Shown here: in pieces, positions 43,055 through 51,650 of the stretch
Numbering within the stretch: the stretch's first letter is position 1
Layout: each line of letters opens with the position of its first letter
Assembly: GCA_016719575.1 (NCBI GenBank)
Contig: JADJYV010000013.1
Coordinates: 682,001-746,000, forward strand
Reading direction: 5' to 3'
DNA length: 64,000 nucleotides
DNA from: Pseudobdellovibrionaceae bacterium
Lineage (GTDB): Bacteria > Bdellovibrionota > Bdellovibrionia > Bdellovibrionales > Bdellovibrionaceae
Made by a program: the position numbers and the translations under genes
Notes under the pieces: model-generated
Told to the model about the DNA's origin: nothing
The model's input: the letters and a program-made list of their open reading frames with translations, nothing else
Database searches by the model: none

Positions 43055-46000
43055 AATCTAAGTACCTTTGAATTTCTTCTTTGAGTGGTCTCGTTTTCGT
43101 CGGCCCAAACATTGAGGCCTGATAGTAAGTTGGATTCATTGATCCCAATCTATTCATTATGAGTCGCGCATTCTGTGGACTCTTTTTCGCGAAATCAATG
43201 GTAAGAGCGCCAAGGTATCGATAGGCATCAGAACCCTCTCTAAGCTCGCTCAGGCGTTTGATCACAGGTGTTATCAATTCTGGGCTGCTGACTATTGCTG
43301 TCTCGAACTTGCGTTGTTGACCCATAATTTGAGTATCGTCGGTTAACGTTCTTAGATGCTCTTCTACTTTGCCGACATAAAAGGCTCTCATTGGCTCGGG
43401 AACCGAAGCAGATTTTGGCGTAGACGAAATTGAGTAGGTTGGAATGTCGACTGGCATTTTCTCTTTTGCCATCGCGTTTAGCTCTTGCCACACAGGGTGG
43501 ACCTTCAATATTTTCCTTCCCTCTTCGGAGTCATTGAGCAGAGTATAGACCTTCAACAAAATTGATGAGCCTCGTTCTTGAGGGAATCCGTGTGACTCAA
43601 ACTTTTGAACCTCTTCTTTTGTTTGAATGTTGTCGGCATTCGCTCTCCATAAAAATCTCTCATCTCGTATGAATGGTCTCAATGTATCAATGGTTTTTTG
43701 CATCAACTCTCGATTGCCACCTTCGTTCTCAACCAACTTTTGGACAAATTGATAAAGCTGATCCACGGGGACTGATTTTGCATTTAGTAAGCTTGGAAGT
43801 GCCTTAACGACTGTCGGACCATATTGATCCATTGTTTTACCATCAAGATTATTGATCCACTGCCATGCGGCCCGCTTTGCATCTTCAGATCCTTTGCCAT
43901 TTTTAGCAATACGATCAAAGGTGCTTTGAACGAGACGATCAGCCGTAACATTTTCTGCCGTTAATTTTGGATTTGCCCAAAAGATCCATTCCGATGGCTT
44001 TGATTTATTGGCCTGTAATAACTGTTCAAACGCCGGCGTTGTGCGATCCAACTGCACTGATTGCCACAGTACTGATTGCGCCATCTCTGGATACTGCTTC
44101 GCTCCGGCTGGGGTCTTGATCTCATCGAGCCACATTTTCACAAGCGGTTCTTCTGCGTTGTCCTTAAGGATATTGTGGAAAACGATTTCATTATTTACTT
44201 CCTTGGCCTTCACAGCTCGCTTAATCGCGCTAATCAGCAGTTCTTTATGTTTCTGGTCCACTTTCTCGCTTTTCAATAAACGAGAAACTACAGAGGAGAA
44301 TTCGCTCGTATCATGGTAGGCCTTATGCAATTTATCCAAATTTCCAGGGCCAGACAAATAAGCAACCAGCTCATTTGCTGCATCTGAGTTTGCAATTCGT
44401 TTAATAGATCTGGGAAGAGTATCGCCTTCTTCAGCCCAAATCTTAAAGTCCATTGATTTGACTACCGCTTGATCAATTTGCTCTCGCAAATCTTTCGTCG
44501 GATAACCTTCTTTTGCGAGGATTGAAGAATAACGCAATCGAGTCGCCGCATCTGACTCAGTCGGTTTCGCCGAAGTTTCAAGCACATTACCAAGATAGAA
44601 ACTCTGCATGGTCTCTTGCTTAAGTAAGTCCTCTTTTAACCTACGAGCCTTCTCTTCCTCAGTTTTAGATACATCTCCAAGTTCACTAACCGTGCGCCAA
44701 TAATTGATGAATCCATCTCTGTTTGCGGGATTGAGGTCCTCGTTAAATTCACCTTTTCGTGCGCGGGCAAGGATAGCGCGACTGAGCTGATCCTTTTGTT
44801 CTTTCGTCGCAAAAGCGCTGCTGAAGTATCTTTCTAGATCGTCTTTCTTGCACGAAGATCTCTGCAAACAGATCTTAATCGCCTTTTGGTAGAGAGCCCT
44901 GAGCTTTTCATCATAGGCTTTGTCATACCCAAAATTGAGTCCACTTAAAATCGAGGCATTGGTTGTTGGCGGTTCTCGCTTTAAGAGGTGCTCGATTAGG
45001 TTTTCCTTGAGCTGACGGGGGGCATTTCCAACAAACCCGCGACAAGGTCCCTGACTCTTTTCGGACTTTAAGTCTGCTTCACAGTATTTAAGAAAATCTC
45101 CGAAGTTTTCTTTTATTGGTAGCAACAATTCTAAGGGATGTTTATCCTTGGGAGGTTCCTTGCCGTCTATATAGTCTTTGAATCCATAGGCCTCGTATTT
45201 CGATTGATCGAAACCACCGAGGACTTTTTCCAGATCGAGTTTTCCATTGAGAAAATCCAACCCCCGTACTTGCTCATTCCTGTAGATACCTGGAATTGTC
45301 TGGTCCTTCAGAAGTGCGTTTTGAACTTCACGACTATCGCGATTCAAAAATAGAAATTTCTCAGCAATGGGCTGAATTTCGTCAGAGAACAGCGCAGCTA
45401 TTGCCTTCACAACCTCAGTGTGCCCTTGGGTGAGAAAGTAAGCTTTTCTCAATGCTTTGTAATAGAGCTGCCAGTCGTTGCAAGCCGCTCCCATAGGCAC
45501 CTGAGGTAAGGTCGTCGCCTTTTGCACCGCTTGTCGACTTTCTGCTAAACATTGGCTTGCAGGCTTTGATGTTTTCAAACACTCCCTAGCATTGGCCAAG
45601 GTCTGAAATGCCAGATATGCATTGAGAAAGTAAAATGGTCTTTGGCCAGTCCCACGATTGATTGCCGTGGATTTGATTAGCTGCTGCATTGATGTCGCAT
45701 CGAGTTCAGGAGAGAGATTAGATAGCGTTGCTAGGACCGCAGCGAAATGCGGAGCCGCCATACTGGTTCCATCCATCATCACCGACGATTTTGTGGAAAA
45801 ATAGTTCGGGTTATGTGCACCATCCAAGGATTTGATTCGTGAACCTGGCGCGTACACCGTAACATCTGGTCCAAAGTTGGAGAAGAAAGACGGCGAGCCA
45901 AAATATGAAGAAGCGCCAACTTTAAAGAACGCTGGATTTTTCATGAAATGTTCGTGGCCTGTCGTGTGAATGTTTGCAACGTCGTTTTCATTGCCCGCTG

Positions 46001-46697
46001 CAAAGACAATCCATTTGCCATTTTCAGTTGCCTTCCTGACCAAATCGACCATTTTTGGCTGTTCACGGAAGGACCACGACAGATTGATTACCTTCACGGA
46101 TTTGTCGTTAACCGCCCTTTCAAGTGAATTGAGCAGATTTTCAGTCTTAGTGCTATCCGTCCACTTATTGGACGGAACGGGAAACACTTTAGTAGCAAGA
46201 TGAGGATTTACTCCACGAGCCTCAGAAGATGCGATCCCGGTAACATGAGTTCCATGAAAGACACCCGCGTCTTCCTCAGGTGAAGCGCCAATCAACTTTG
46301 AACCGGCTTCAGGATTGCCTCTTAGTTTCAGCCCGCTATCTACAATTCCCAATGCATTTTCATATTTAAGCGATTTCAGGAGAGGTTCATCCCTAAGTAA
46401 ATCAGCCCCTGTCGCTTTAAGTCCCCAATTCTTAGGCAGTAATTTGAGATCATCGCGAGCGCCCTTAAGATCGCAATTAGCAGGAGGGCGAACTGACGTG
46501 TCTGCTGCAGCTACGCCTTCACACAAGCAACCAGCTGTACCCTCGGTAATCTCGCCTGGTGATTTTGGAAAGGGTGCTGATGATTGAATAACTTCTTTTA
46601 AGTCACGGATCTGCTCTTCTGCAGTCCTTGACTCAGCATTCGCCAATTCAAAATAGGAAATGGACGCCAAAAGCATCCAAGCTAAAACCGATTTCAT
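43044..46697 (-). CDS. Large secreted subtilisin-like serine protease (S8)
   Basis: The start at 46697 gives 1216 residues beginning with a signal peptide (MKSVLAWMLLASISYFELANA). The catalytic triad is clear: Asp in ALGIVDSGLK near 120, His in FHGTHVTGIASS near 151, the oxyanion Asn in FAAGNEND near 236, and Ser in MDGTSMAAPHFAAVLA near 312. No I9 propeptide is recognised between signal and catalytic domain. The remaining about 800 residues are helical and charged, without recognised domains, and may bind targets. Two N-terminal Cys pairs (CLCEG, NCDLKG) are present. A secreted protease of this size fits a role in attacking other cells or in nutrient release. Confidence 0.9.
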   Translation of the reverse strand: MKSVLAWMLLASISYFELANAESRTAEEQIRDLKEVIQSSAPFPKSPGEITEGTAGCLCEGVAAADTSVRPPANCDLKGARDDLKLLPKNWGLKATGADLLRDEPLLKSLKYENALGIVDSGLKLRGNPEAGSKLIGASPEEDAGVFHGTHVTGIASSEARGVNPHLATKVFPVPSNKWTDSTKTENLLNSLERAVNDKSVKVINLSWSFREQPKMVDLVRKATENGKWIVFAAGNENDVANIHTTGHEHFMKNPAFFKVGASSYFGSPSFFSNFGPDVTVYAPGSRIKSLDGAHNPNYFSTKSSVMMDGTSMAAPHFAAVLATLSNLSPELDATSMQQLIKSTAINRGTGQRPFYFLNAYLAFQTLANARECLKTSKPASQCLAESRQAVQKATTLPQVPMGAACNDWQLYYKALRKAYFLTQGHTEVVKAIAALFSDEIQPIAEKFLFLNRDSREVQNALLKDQTIPGIYRNEQVRGLDFLNGKLDLEKVLGGFDQSKYEAYGFKDYIDGKEPPKDKHPLELLLPIKENFGDFLKYCEADLKSEKSQGPCRGFVGNAPRQLKENLIEHLLKREPPTTNASILSGLNFGYDKAYDEKLRALYQKAIKICLQRSSCKKDDLERYFSSAFATKEQKDQLSRAILARARKGEFNEDLNPANRDGFINYWRTVSELGDVSKTEEEKARRLKEDLLKQETMQSFYLGNVLETSAKPTESDAATRLRYSSILAKEGYPTKDLREQIDQAVVKSMDFKIWAEEGDTLPRSIKRIANSDAANELVAYLSGPGNLDKLHKAYHDTSEFSSVVSRLLKSEKVDQKHKELLISAIKRAVKAKEVNNEIVFHNILKDNAEEPLVKMWLDEIKTPAGAKQYPEMAQSVLWQSVQLDRTTPAFEQLLQANKSKPSEWIFWANPKLTAENVTADRLVQSTFDRIAKNGKGSEDAKRAAWQWINNLDGKTMDQYGPTVVKALPSLLNAKSVPVDQLYQFVQKLVENEGGNRELMQKTIDTLRPFIRDERFLWRANADNIQTKEEVQKFESHGFPQERGSSILLKVYTLLNDSEEGRKILKVHPVWQELNAMAKEKMPVDIPTYSISSTPKSASVPEPMRAFYVGKVEEHLRTLTDDTQIMGQQRKFETAIVSSPELITPVIKRLSELREGSDAYRYLGALTIDFAKKSPQNARLIMNRLGSMNPTYYQASMFGPTKTRPLKEEIQRYLDYEN

Positions 46698-46893
46698 ACT
46701 CAATATTATCGGCAATTTTCCCAACTTAGATGATAGAATGACGGGTCTAGGTTTCTTATTAAAGATCGAAGCCAACAGACAAACGTCGCGGTCCTATCTA
46801 GGCTTTTCGTCAGTTGGTTCAAGTTTCATCCAAAATCCACCCAGGCTCGGAGGCTCGCTTCTTTTGCGATCGGGGATGGCATTTACCACCGAC

Positions 46894-47337
46894 CTAGAAA
46901 CTGGGAAAATGGTAGTTCTTATATTCTTTGAACAAACGTTCCGGCACAACGACTTCTTTCATGTTGAGATAACTCAGTGCCGCGTACCCAATATCGAAAT
47001 CAAGGGTGACGACGAAAAATAATTTGGAAGACTTCAGCGCATTGAGAATCATGGAATCGCTGAAGGCGGTGCCGGTCTTTTCACAAATGCCGATCGCATT
47101 GGCCCACGCCAGCGATGTGTCGAAGAGTTCGCTCTGTGATTTTTCATGCGGACTGATGTATTCAACGCCGCGATCAATCAAAGCCTGATCTTCCAATTCA
47201 ATTTTGCCCTTGAGAAAGAGGTCGCATATTTCTAGCCAACCTTTTTGCCCTGAGTGCGGGCCTGCTGAGAATTCCTTCTTGATTTTCTTAAGCTGCGATT
47301 CATTGAACACTTCATCTTTGTCAGAATCGGCGGCCAT
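46894..47337 (-). CDS. Hypothetical protein, possibly PIN-like
   Basis: The 147-residue protein is charged and cytosolic. Its end, FFVVTLDFDIGYAALSYLNM followed by KEVVVPERLF, is reminiscent of the last strands of PIN-domain nucleases, but a complete acidic site is not evident. The frame remains open about 30 codons further upstream without a usual start codon, so the N terminus may be incomplete. Function not assignable. Confidence 0.5.
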   Translation of the reverse strand: MAADSDKDEVFNESQLKKIKKEFSAGPHSGQKGWLEICDLFLKGKIELEDQALIDRGVEYISPHEKSQSELFDTSLAWANAIGICEKTGTAFSDSMILNALKSSKLFFVVTLDFDIGYAALSYLNMKEVVVPERLFKEYKNYHFPSF

Positions 47338-47451
47338 ACTGGTTTTTAGACTGTCCTTGAGTGTTTGAATCTTGGCCTTTGCAGTCTTTGAAATTTTCGT
47401 TCTTACCGATATACATCATGTGAAAACAGATCTTAACTCATATATAAAAAA

Positions 47452-47604
47452 ATGCTTCGTGAAGAGTTAGCTGCTACTTCAATTACAGCAAGTATTGCGA
47501 GTCTTATTTTGGTCTTTTTATTTACAATTTCACTAAATGGCACAATTGAAGATATGAGTAAAGTTCATTGGTACTCTGTAATCTTAATTTTTCATTCATA
47601 TTAA
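47452..47604 (+). CDS. Possible 50-residue membrane protein
   Basis: MLREELAATSITASIASLIL is followed by V-F-L-F-T-I-S-L and a short polar part, giving one membrane span. No ribosome site is convincing and the composition is AT-rich, so this is a weak prediction; it could be a fragment of a larger lost gene. Confidence 0.3.
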   Translation: MLREELAATSITASIASLILVFLFTISLNGTIEDMSKVHWYSVILIFHSY

Positions 47605-47634
47605 GAATTTTTCACTCTAAAGTAGTCACGAAAG

Positions 47635-48275
47635 ATGATCAAAAATGGCTTAACGGTTTTTTCACACTTATTAACGACTATGATCGCAGGCTTCGTTCAA
47701 ACAAATGATCATATAACTTTTAAAGTCAACAGTCTACAAAACGGTCAGGACAGTCTCGATCTTCTTCGCGACATCAATCGCGGCCTTAATGATTCGTTGG
47801 GACTGATTCGCACAATAAGTTCGAATACAGATCCAGGACTTTATAAAGACTGACGAAAAGTGACGGATTCCTCGCTCAGCTTGAGACCTTTTACGGAATC
47901 GTCGTCGAATCGGGAGATTCGCGTGTTCAAAAAGATGCCGATCAAACTGTGGCTGAAGCCATTTCGCTGAATAACTCGATCTACAAATACACCAAGGTCA
48001 TCGATGAAATTGGCGAGATGATAAAAGACGAAAGCCATCGCGTTTCGCCAGGCGGAGCAAGCAAACTTACAGCACAATCGTTAGGTATCATGCTGAACCT
48101 TCAAAATGAAATGCTTCGAACTCAAGCGACAGGTCTAAAGCTTCAAACTCAGAGTTTCGTCATTCAAAATAAAAAAGATAAAGACCGAACTCGTCAGATG
48201 GTAGACAGCGCCGATAAACTTAATGCCGCGTTGGCCGGACAGTCTCCGAAGTTTGAGCTGCCACGGTTTGAATAG
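47635..48275 (+). pseudogene. TrbJ-like conjugation protein gene, frameshifted
   Basis: The first part ends at 47853 with a stop right after LYKD. One more C at 47850 gives a continuous frame: LTKSDGFLAQLETFYGIVVE, S-G-D-S-R-V-Q-K-D-A-D-Q-T, then the second half to 48275. Helical content and the pair FYGIVVESGDSRVQKDADQT versus IYGAIPKSPDEPFQQVNDMA show that it is a homologue of the first half of the chimera at 41.35 kb. Such proteins are periplasmic components of type IV secretion (TrbJ/VirB5). The N-terminal codons differ from a signal peptide and may be foreign to it. Confidence 0.7.
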
Positions 48276-48282
48276 ACGCGCA

Positions 48283-48810
48283 CTAAAATAGGATAGGGTC
48301 ACCAATGATTCTGTCTTTAGATGGGTCGTCAATCTCCACAACGGACAACATATCCACTAAGAATTCGAGTTCAATTTTCCGAGAGTTCAGTTCATCAACT
48401 AGTCTTTTGGCTGTTAGCAGGTCTAGATTCGAACCGATCGTCATATGGGGAACAAATGGAATATCCAAGCGGTGTTCTTTACTCAATTTGTTAGAATACA
48501 GCAGACTGTTAAGGCGTATTACGTCCCCGAATCCTTCGTCGGGCACCAAAAAAATATAGCTGACGACCAAGTTTCCGAGCTTCTCCGGCATCATTATCGC
48601 TGATCTAAATCGCACTTTAAATTTTTGATAATTCCCTACGAGACTCTCAACTTCTTTCTGCATTTCAGACGACGACAACGCATCTGTCGGAAAAACCAAT
48701 GTGATATGCGGTGGAACCAAATGAGATTTTTCATCGTGCTCACGACGAAAATCGGAAACCCATTCATTTCCCGTCAGATTTGGAAAAAAAACGACATAAG
48801 ACTTTTTCAT
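48283..48810 (-). CDS. 2H phosphoesterase (2'-5' RNA ligase-like)
   Basis: The 175-residue protein shows two H-x-T/S-x motifs: PPHITLVFP near 33-41 and VPHMTIGS near 117-124, the double-His active site of the 2H family. Family members hydrolyse or join 2',5' or cyclic phosphates in RNA and nucleotides. The spacing and size are typical of the LigT/YjcG-like groups. Cytosolic. It seems intact among degraded neighbours. Confidence 0.85.
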   Translation of the reverse strand: MKKSYVVFFPNLTGNEWVSDFRREHDEKSHLVPPHITLVFPTDALSSSEMQKEVESLVGNYQKFKVRFRSAIMMPEKLGNLVVSYIFLVPDEGFGDVIRLNSLLYSNKLSKEHRLDIPFVPHMTIGSNLDLLTAKRLVDELNSRKIELEFLVDMLSVVEIDDPSKDRIIGDPILF

Positions 48811-48871
48811 CAGTCATCAAGCTAGCATTCGTACCCAACGATGTCAGCAGCGTTCGTGAGCCGTGGCACCG

Positions 48872-48891
48872 AGTGCCGTAGGCACTTTTTC
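48872..48891 (+). terminator. Small hairpin with T run
   Basis: AGTGCC (48872-48877) pairs with GGCACT (48881-48886) around GTA, followed by four more T. It could end transcription from the frameshifted TrbJ-like gene, although the 2H gene lies between on the other strand. Confidence 0.5.
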
Positions 48892-48919
48892 CGTAAACTA
48901 TTGAATATGGAGAGCAATC

Positions 48920-49132
48920 TTGGATATCGGTTTTATTTCGGCTGAGGCCAAAACACTTCATTCATTTTTCGTGTCGATGTTCTACATGCTTTCAACGATT
49001 CTCTTGTTGATTGGTGTACTTCTCGAATACTTCAAAATGCCGGTTGGCGGCCCCCTCGAGGCTAAGACAAATAAAAGGCTTTTTGATTCCAACCCAAAGT
49101 ATCCCCGGCCGGCCCCAGGGGATTTTTTATGA
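48920..49132 (+). pseudogene. Short membrane-protein fragment, possibly TrbL-like
   Basis: About 40 residues resemble the start of a TrbL-type conjugation membrane protein: FISAEAKTLHSFFVSMFYML with a hydrophobic stretch to LLIGVLLEYFKMP. Then the frame enters the direct repeat and stops. Location after the TrbJ-like pseudogene supports the call. Likely a fragment cut by the repeat insertion. Confidence 0.5.
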
Positions 49133-49190
49133 GTTTCGCACCGGAACCGTTATGTTGCGAGGCTGCCGCGACTCTGCGGGCTCAGTTTAG
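49058..49190. repeat. Direct repeat, copy 1 (about 133 bp)
   Basis: From GAGGCTAAGACAAATAAA to GCGGGCTCAGTTTAG the sequence recurs at 58907-59042 with over 90% identity by eye. It contains a terminator-like hairpin, TCCCC...GGGGA followed by T6 (49100-49127), and a second GC-rich hairpin near its end. Confidence 0.9.
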
Positions 49191-49204
49191 ATAACAAGGG
49201 GTAA

Positions 49205-49606
49205 CTACACAATCAATAGATGTCCGCGAATACCATCTCGAAAAAGTGCTAGTAATTTTTTTGCTTCCGGATTCATTGGTTCAGGAAGTTTATCAAAAGA
49301 AAAAAAACCAATTTCTGCTATCTCATTTGGATCAATTTGACCATTCGCTTTTTCTACAATTTTTGCTGCCATAACTATTATGACATCATTCGTTCGAGGA
49401 CGGGAACCAACTGCGACAAGTTCAGTCGGCTCGATGACATAGCAGGTTTCTTCAAGAACTTCTCGGGCAACTGCAGAAGGAATTGACTCTCCATCTTCCA
49501 TCATTCCACCCGGAGGTATCCAATCATGTTCTAAATAATTTCTACGCACTAATAAAACGTGGTTATCTTCGTTAACGATAATTGCGTGGATTCCAACTCT
49601 TGGCAT
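49205..49606 (-). CDS. Nudix hydrolase
   Basis: The Nudix box is complete: GGMMEDGESIPSAVAREVLEET (given as span, about residues 33-54), with the R-E-x-x-E-E core as REVLEET. The ATG at 49606 (133 residues, AAGG upstream) gives the usual domain start MPRVGIHAIIVN. A GTG at 49687 in the inverted repeat would add 27 residues. Nudix enzymes cleave nucleoside diphosphate-linked compounds, for instance oxidised nucleotides or ADP-ribose; the substrate is not predictable. Gene appears intact. Confidence 0.88.
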   Translation of the reverse strand: MPRVGIHAIIVNEDNHVLLVRRNYLEHDWIPPGGMMEDGESIPSAVAREVLEETCYVIEPTELVAVGSRPRTNDVIIVMAAKIVEKANGQIDPNEIAEIGFFSFDKLPEPMNPEAKKLLALFRDGIRGHLLIV

Positions 49607-49650
49607 TATTGGACCTTGCCACACCAAACCAACTGGGCAAAGTGCTTTAT

Positions 49651-49839
49651 AGCCCAATCTAAACTTGGCAACTAACGTTAAGGCCACCTCGGCATTTTGC
49701 GCTGCTCTCGAGGGCTGTCAATATTTCTTGAATATTTTGGAGCACGGTTAAATTGGCCTTGATTTATGCGCCACCTTCAACTTGTTGAAGATCGCCAAAG
49801 GGCTCAGATAACAATAGCGGCAGCGCGCCCAGAATCATT
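49651..49839. repeat. Inverted repeat, arm 1 (about 189 bp)
   Basis: This stretch is found again in reverse orientation at 53264-53452, at roughly 85-90% identity by eye, including a TCAAGAAATATTGACAGC block and a TTAGTTGCCAAGTTTAGATT block (both as read on the minus strand here). It covers the region upstream of the Nudix gene and its possible GTG start. Confidence 0.85.
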
Positions 49840-49959
49840 GGTTTGTGGACCGTATTCCGCACGTCTGACTTTTGATGAACTTATGTTTCGGCATGGTTGA
49901 TGCTTAGTTTCCTCCAATATCTTTAATGACTAAATAACTGTGTTTGGACGGAGAATTTT

Positions 49960-50460
49960 GTGTCTAAGAATTTTACAAGTTCGGTAATTTTTATATTTCT
50001 AGCGTTGGTTGCTACTTCATGTACGAAGCCACCTGCAATGAATGGAAACACAGACAGTATTTTACCGGGACCTCTTAAAGTTTCGAATAATATTTCTCAG
50101 TGTCCAGCGCTTTCAGGAACATTCACCTTTGAAAAGGACGATGGCACGACGTCTGAAATTGAAGTAAATCTAGATGTTCAAGAATCTACTCCAGTATTTA
50201 CTTTGAATAGCTCTAAATTTACGGTCGATGGTGAAAGCCATGAATTAGACTCAATGAATGAATATCAGGTTGGCTGCTCTGAGGGAGCGATTGTTGTTCA
50301 ATATTCTATGGGCCATGTTGCATTGTCCAAAGCAGAATACCGCTTAGAAAACGATTCGTTAGTCATTATTCGTAAGTCTCTCAATGATGCCGTCACGATT
50401 GTCGGCCCTGAAAAGTCCATTGGAAAACTCAAGGTCACAAGAGAAAATAATGAAAATTAA
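49960..50460 (+). CDS. Predicted lipoprotein, unknown function
   Basis: A GTG start at 49960 follows GGAG. The 166-residue protein has a lipobox (LVATSC, Cys21) and a mature part with beta-rich character: ALSGTFTFEKDDGTTSEIEV, then VFTLNSSKFTVDGE. Two further Cys may pair. No family recognised. Its stop overlaps the start of the next small gene. Confidence 0.7.
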   Translation: MSKNFTSSVIFIFLALVATSCTKPPAMNGNTDSILPGPLKVSNNISQCPALSGTFTFEKDDGTTSEIEVNLDVQESTPVFTLNSSKFTVDGESHELDSMNEYQVGCSEGAIVVQYSMGHVALSKAEYRLENDSLVIIRKSLNDAVTIVGPEKSIGKLKVTRENNEN

Positions 50461-50596
50461 GAATATTCTATTAGCAATTATAAGCGTCGCTTCGACTATC
50501 GTGCATGCCGAGTCGATATGTTCAGAAACACAAATGGAAGATTTAGTGAAGTCATCGAGCACTGCGGTGTGGGGAAACAATAGCAATTTGGTTTGA
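50450..50596 (+). pseudogene. Signal-peptide remnant of a secreted-protein gene
   Basis: The 48-codon frame begins MKIKNILLAIISVASTIVHA, a good signal peptide, then runs 28 residues and stops. It overlaps the lipoprotein stop by 11 bases, as in an operon. The mature part is too short for a typical secreted protein, so this is probably the 5' end of a truncated gene. Confidence 0.5.
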
Positions 50597-51063
50597 TCCG
50601 CAAGGCTGTCCCCAAAACAATGGCCAGGAAAGCTGGTTTTCTAAGCATCCCCCTCGTTGCGCTTGATGATGAGGTGAACTCATGGGGACAAAAATTAAGC
50701 CCGTCCAAATGAACGAGCTTAATTGAGCAAATTATGCTTAGAGACCAGAGACATTAATCACGCGTGCTATCGTTGTCGAAGTTTTTTCCCCTCTGAGGAT
50801 ATATGCGAGATGAGGTTTTATGATCAGGGTAAAGTCCGATTTTTCTGTGACTCGCTCGCGTATTTTCGGAGTAGACTTTTTTTAGTATTGCAGTGAAAAA
50901 AGATCACGCGGGAAATTTCATATTGCCTTGGCAAAGATTGGCATCTTTCCTGATTTCGACGTGTCAAAAAGTTTGGGTAATTGTTCGGGTCTAGAATCAA
51001 TCCAAAACCGGAGATTTTGTAACAACTCAACAATAAACAGCGTTACGATAAAGCTGGAGGAAA
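50597..51063. other. Gene-free stretch
   Basis: No supported gene, repeat or RNA was found in these 467 bases. Short open frames have no ribosome sites and no protein-like composition. The sequence may be the decayed continuation of the truncated gene before it. Confidence 0.5.
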
Positions 51064-51447
51064 ATGAAGCTATTTATATTTCTAATCTCAACCACTTTGG
51101 TCGTCACTAATGTTTTTGCTTTGGAAAATGATTCGATTTTTGAAAATTACAAAAAAGAATTTTGCCCTCAAATTTATAAGTTCAATGAAAGCCTTAAACA
51201 AAATTGCATGAATTCGAGTTCATTTTCGACGTTGGAAAAGTCGGCGAATGAAGCCGCAGAAAAATGTGTAAATAAGCGTAGTCCGAAGCCAGGGACAAAA
51301 GAGGTAATAGAGGCGACCACTGACTGCAATTTTGAACATGGAGTTTATCAAATTACTTGGTCAGGCAAAGCATATTTTTCTGGGGCCAAGTCAGCGTGCA
51401 GTGAAAAGACTTCAGGAAAACAAGCCCCGTCGAGCGGTGCGAGATAA
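51064..51447 (+). CDS. Small secreted protein, unknown function
   Basis: GGAGG lies four bases before the ATG. The 127-residue protein has a signal peptide (MKLFIFLISTTLVVTNVFA) and six Cys (positions such as EFCPQ, QNCMN, EKCVN, DCNFE), so it is probably a small disulfide-bonded domain. The tail (KQAPSSGAR) is flexible. It shares general style, not sequence, with the secreted protein at 53.5 kb. Function unknown. Confidence 0.7.
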   Translation: MKLFIFLISTTLVVTNVFALENDSIFENYKKEFCPQIYKFNESLKQNCMNSSSFSTLEKSANEAAEKCVNKRSPKPGTKEVIEATTDCNFEHGVYQITWSGKAYFSGAKSACSEKTSGKQAPSSGAR

Positions 51448-51650
51448 TCCGTTTCTAAACACTGACCTATGGTCAGCCGTGGTCATTTGAGTGAGCATTT
51501 TGAATCAGCAGAAATCTTTTTAAGACCTTAGATTTTTGGCGCTCGAGAAAACGAGCGGCGCACCCATCGAAAACAAGGGGTTTGTATGTCGAGATGCCTA
51601 TTTTGATTGAAGGCTTTGAGATTGAAGCTCAAAGCTAGAGTCTGATGAAA

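Noticed and set aside
46660..47022. Plus-strand frame of 120 codons before the S8 gene
   Set aside because: It begins antisense to the signal peptide of the protease and overlaps the 46.9 kb gene; no ribosome site and no protein-like motif.
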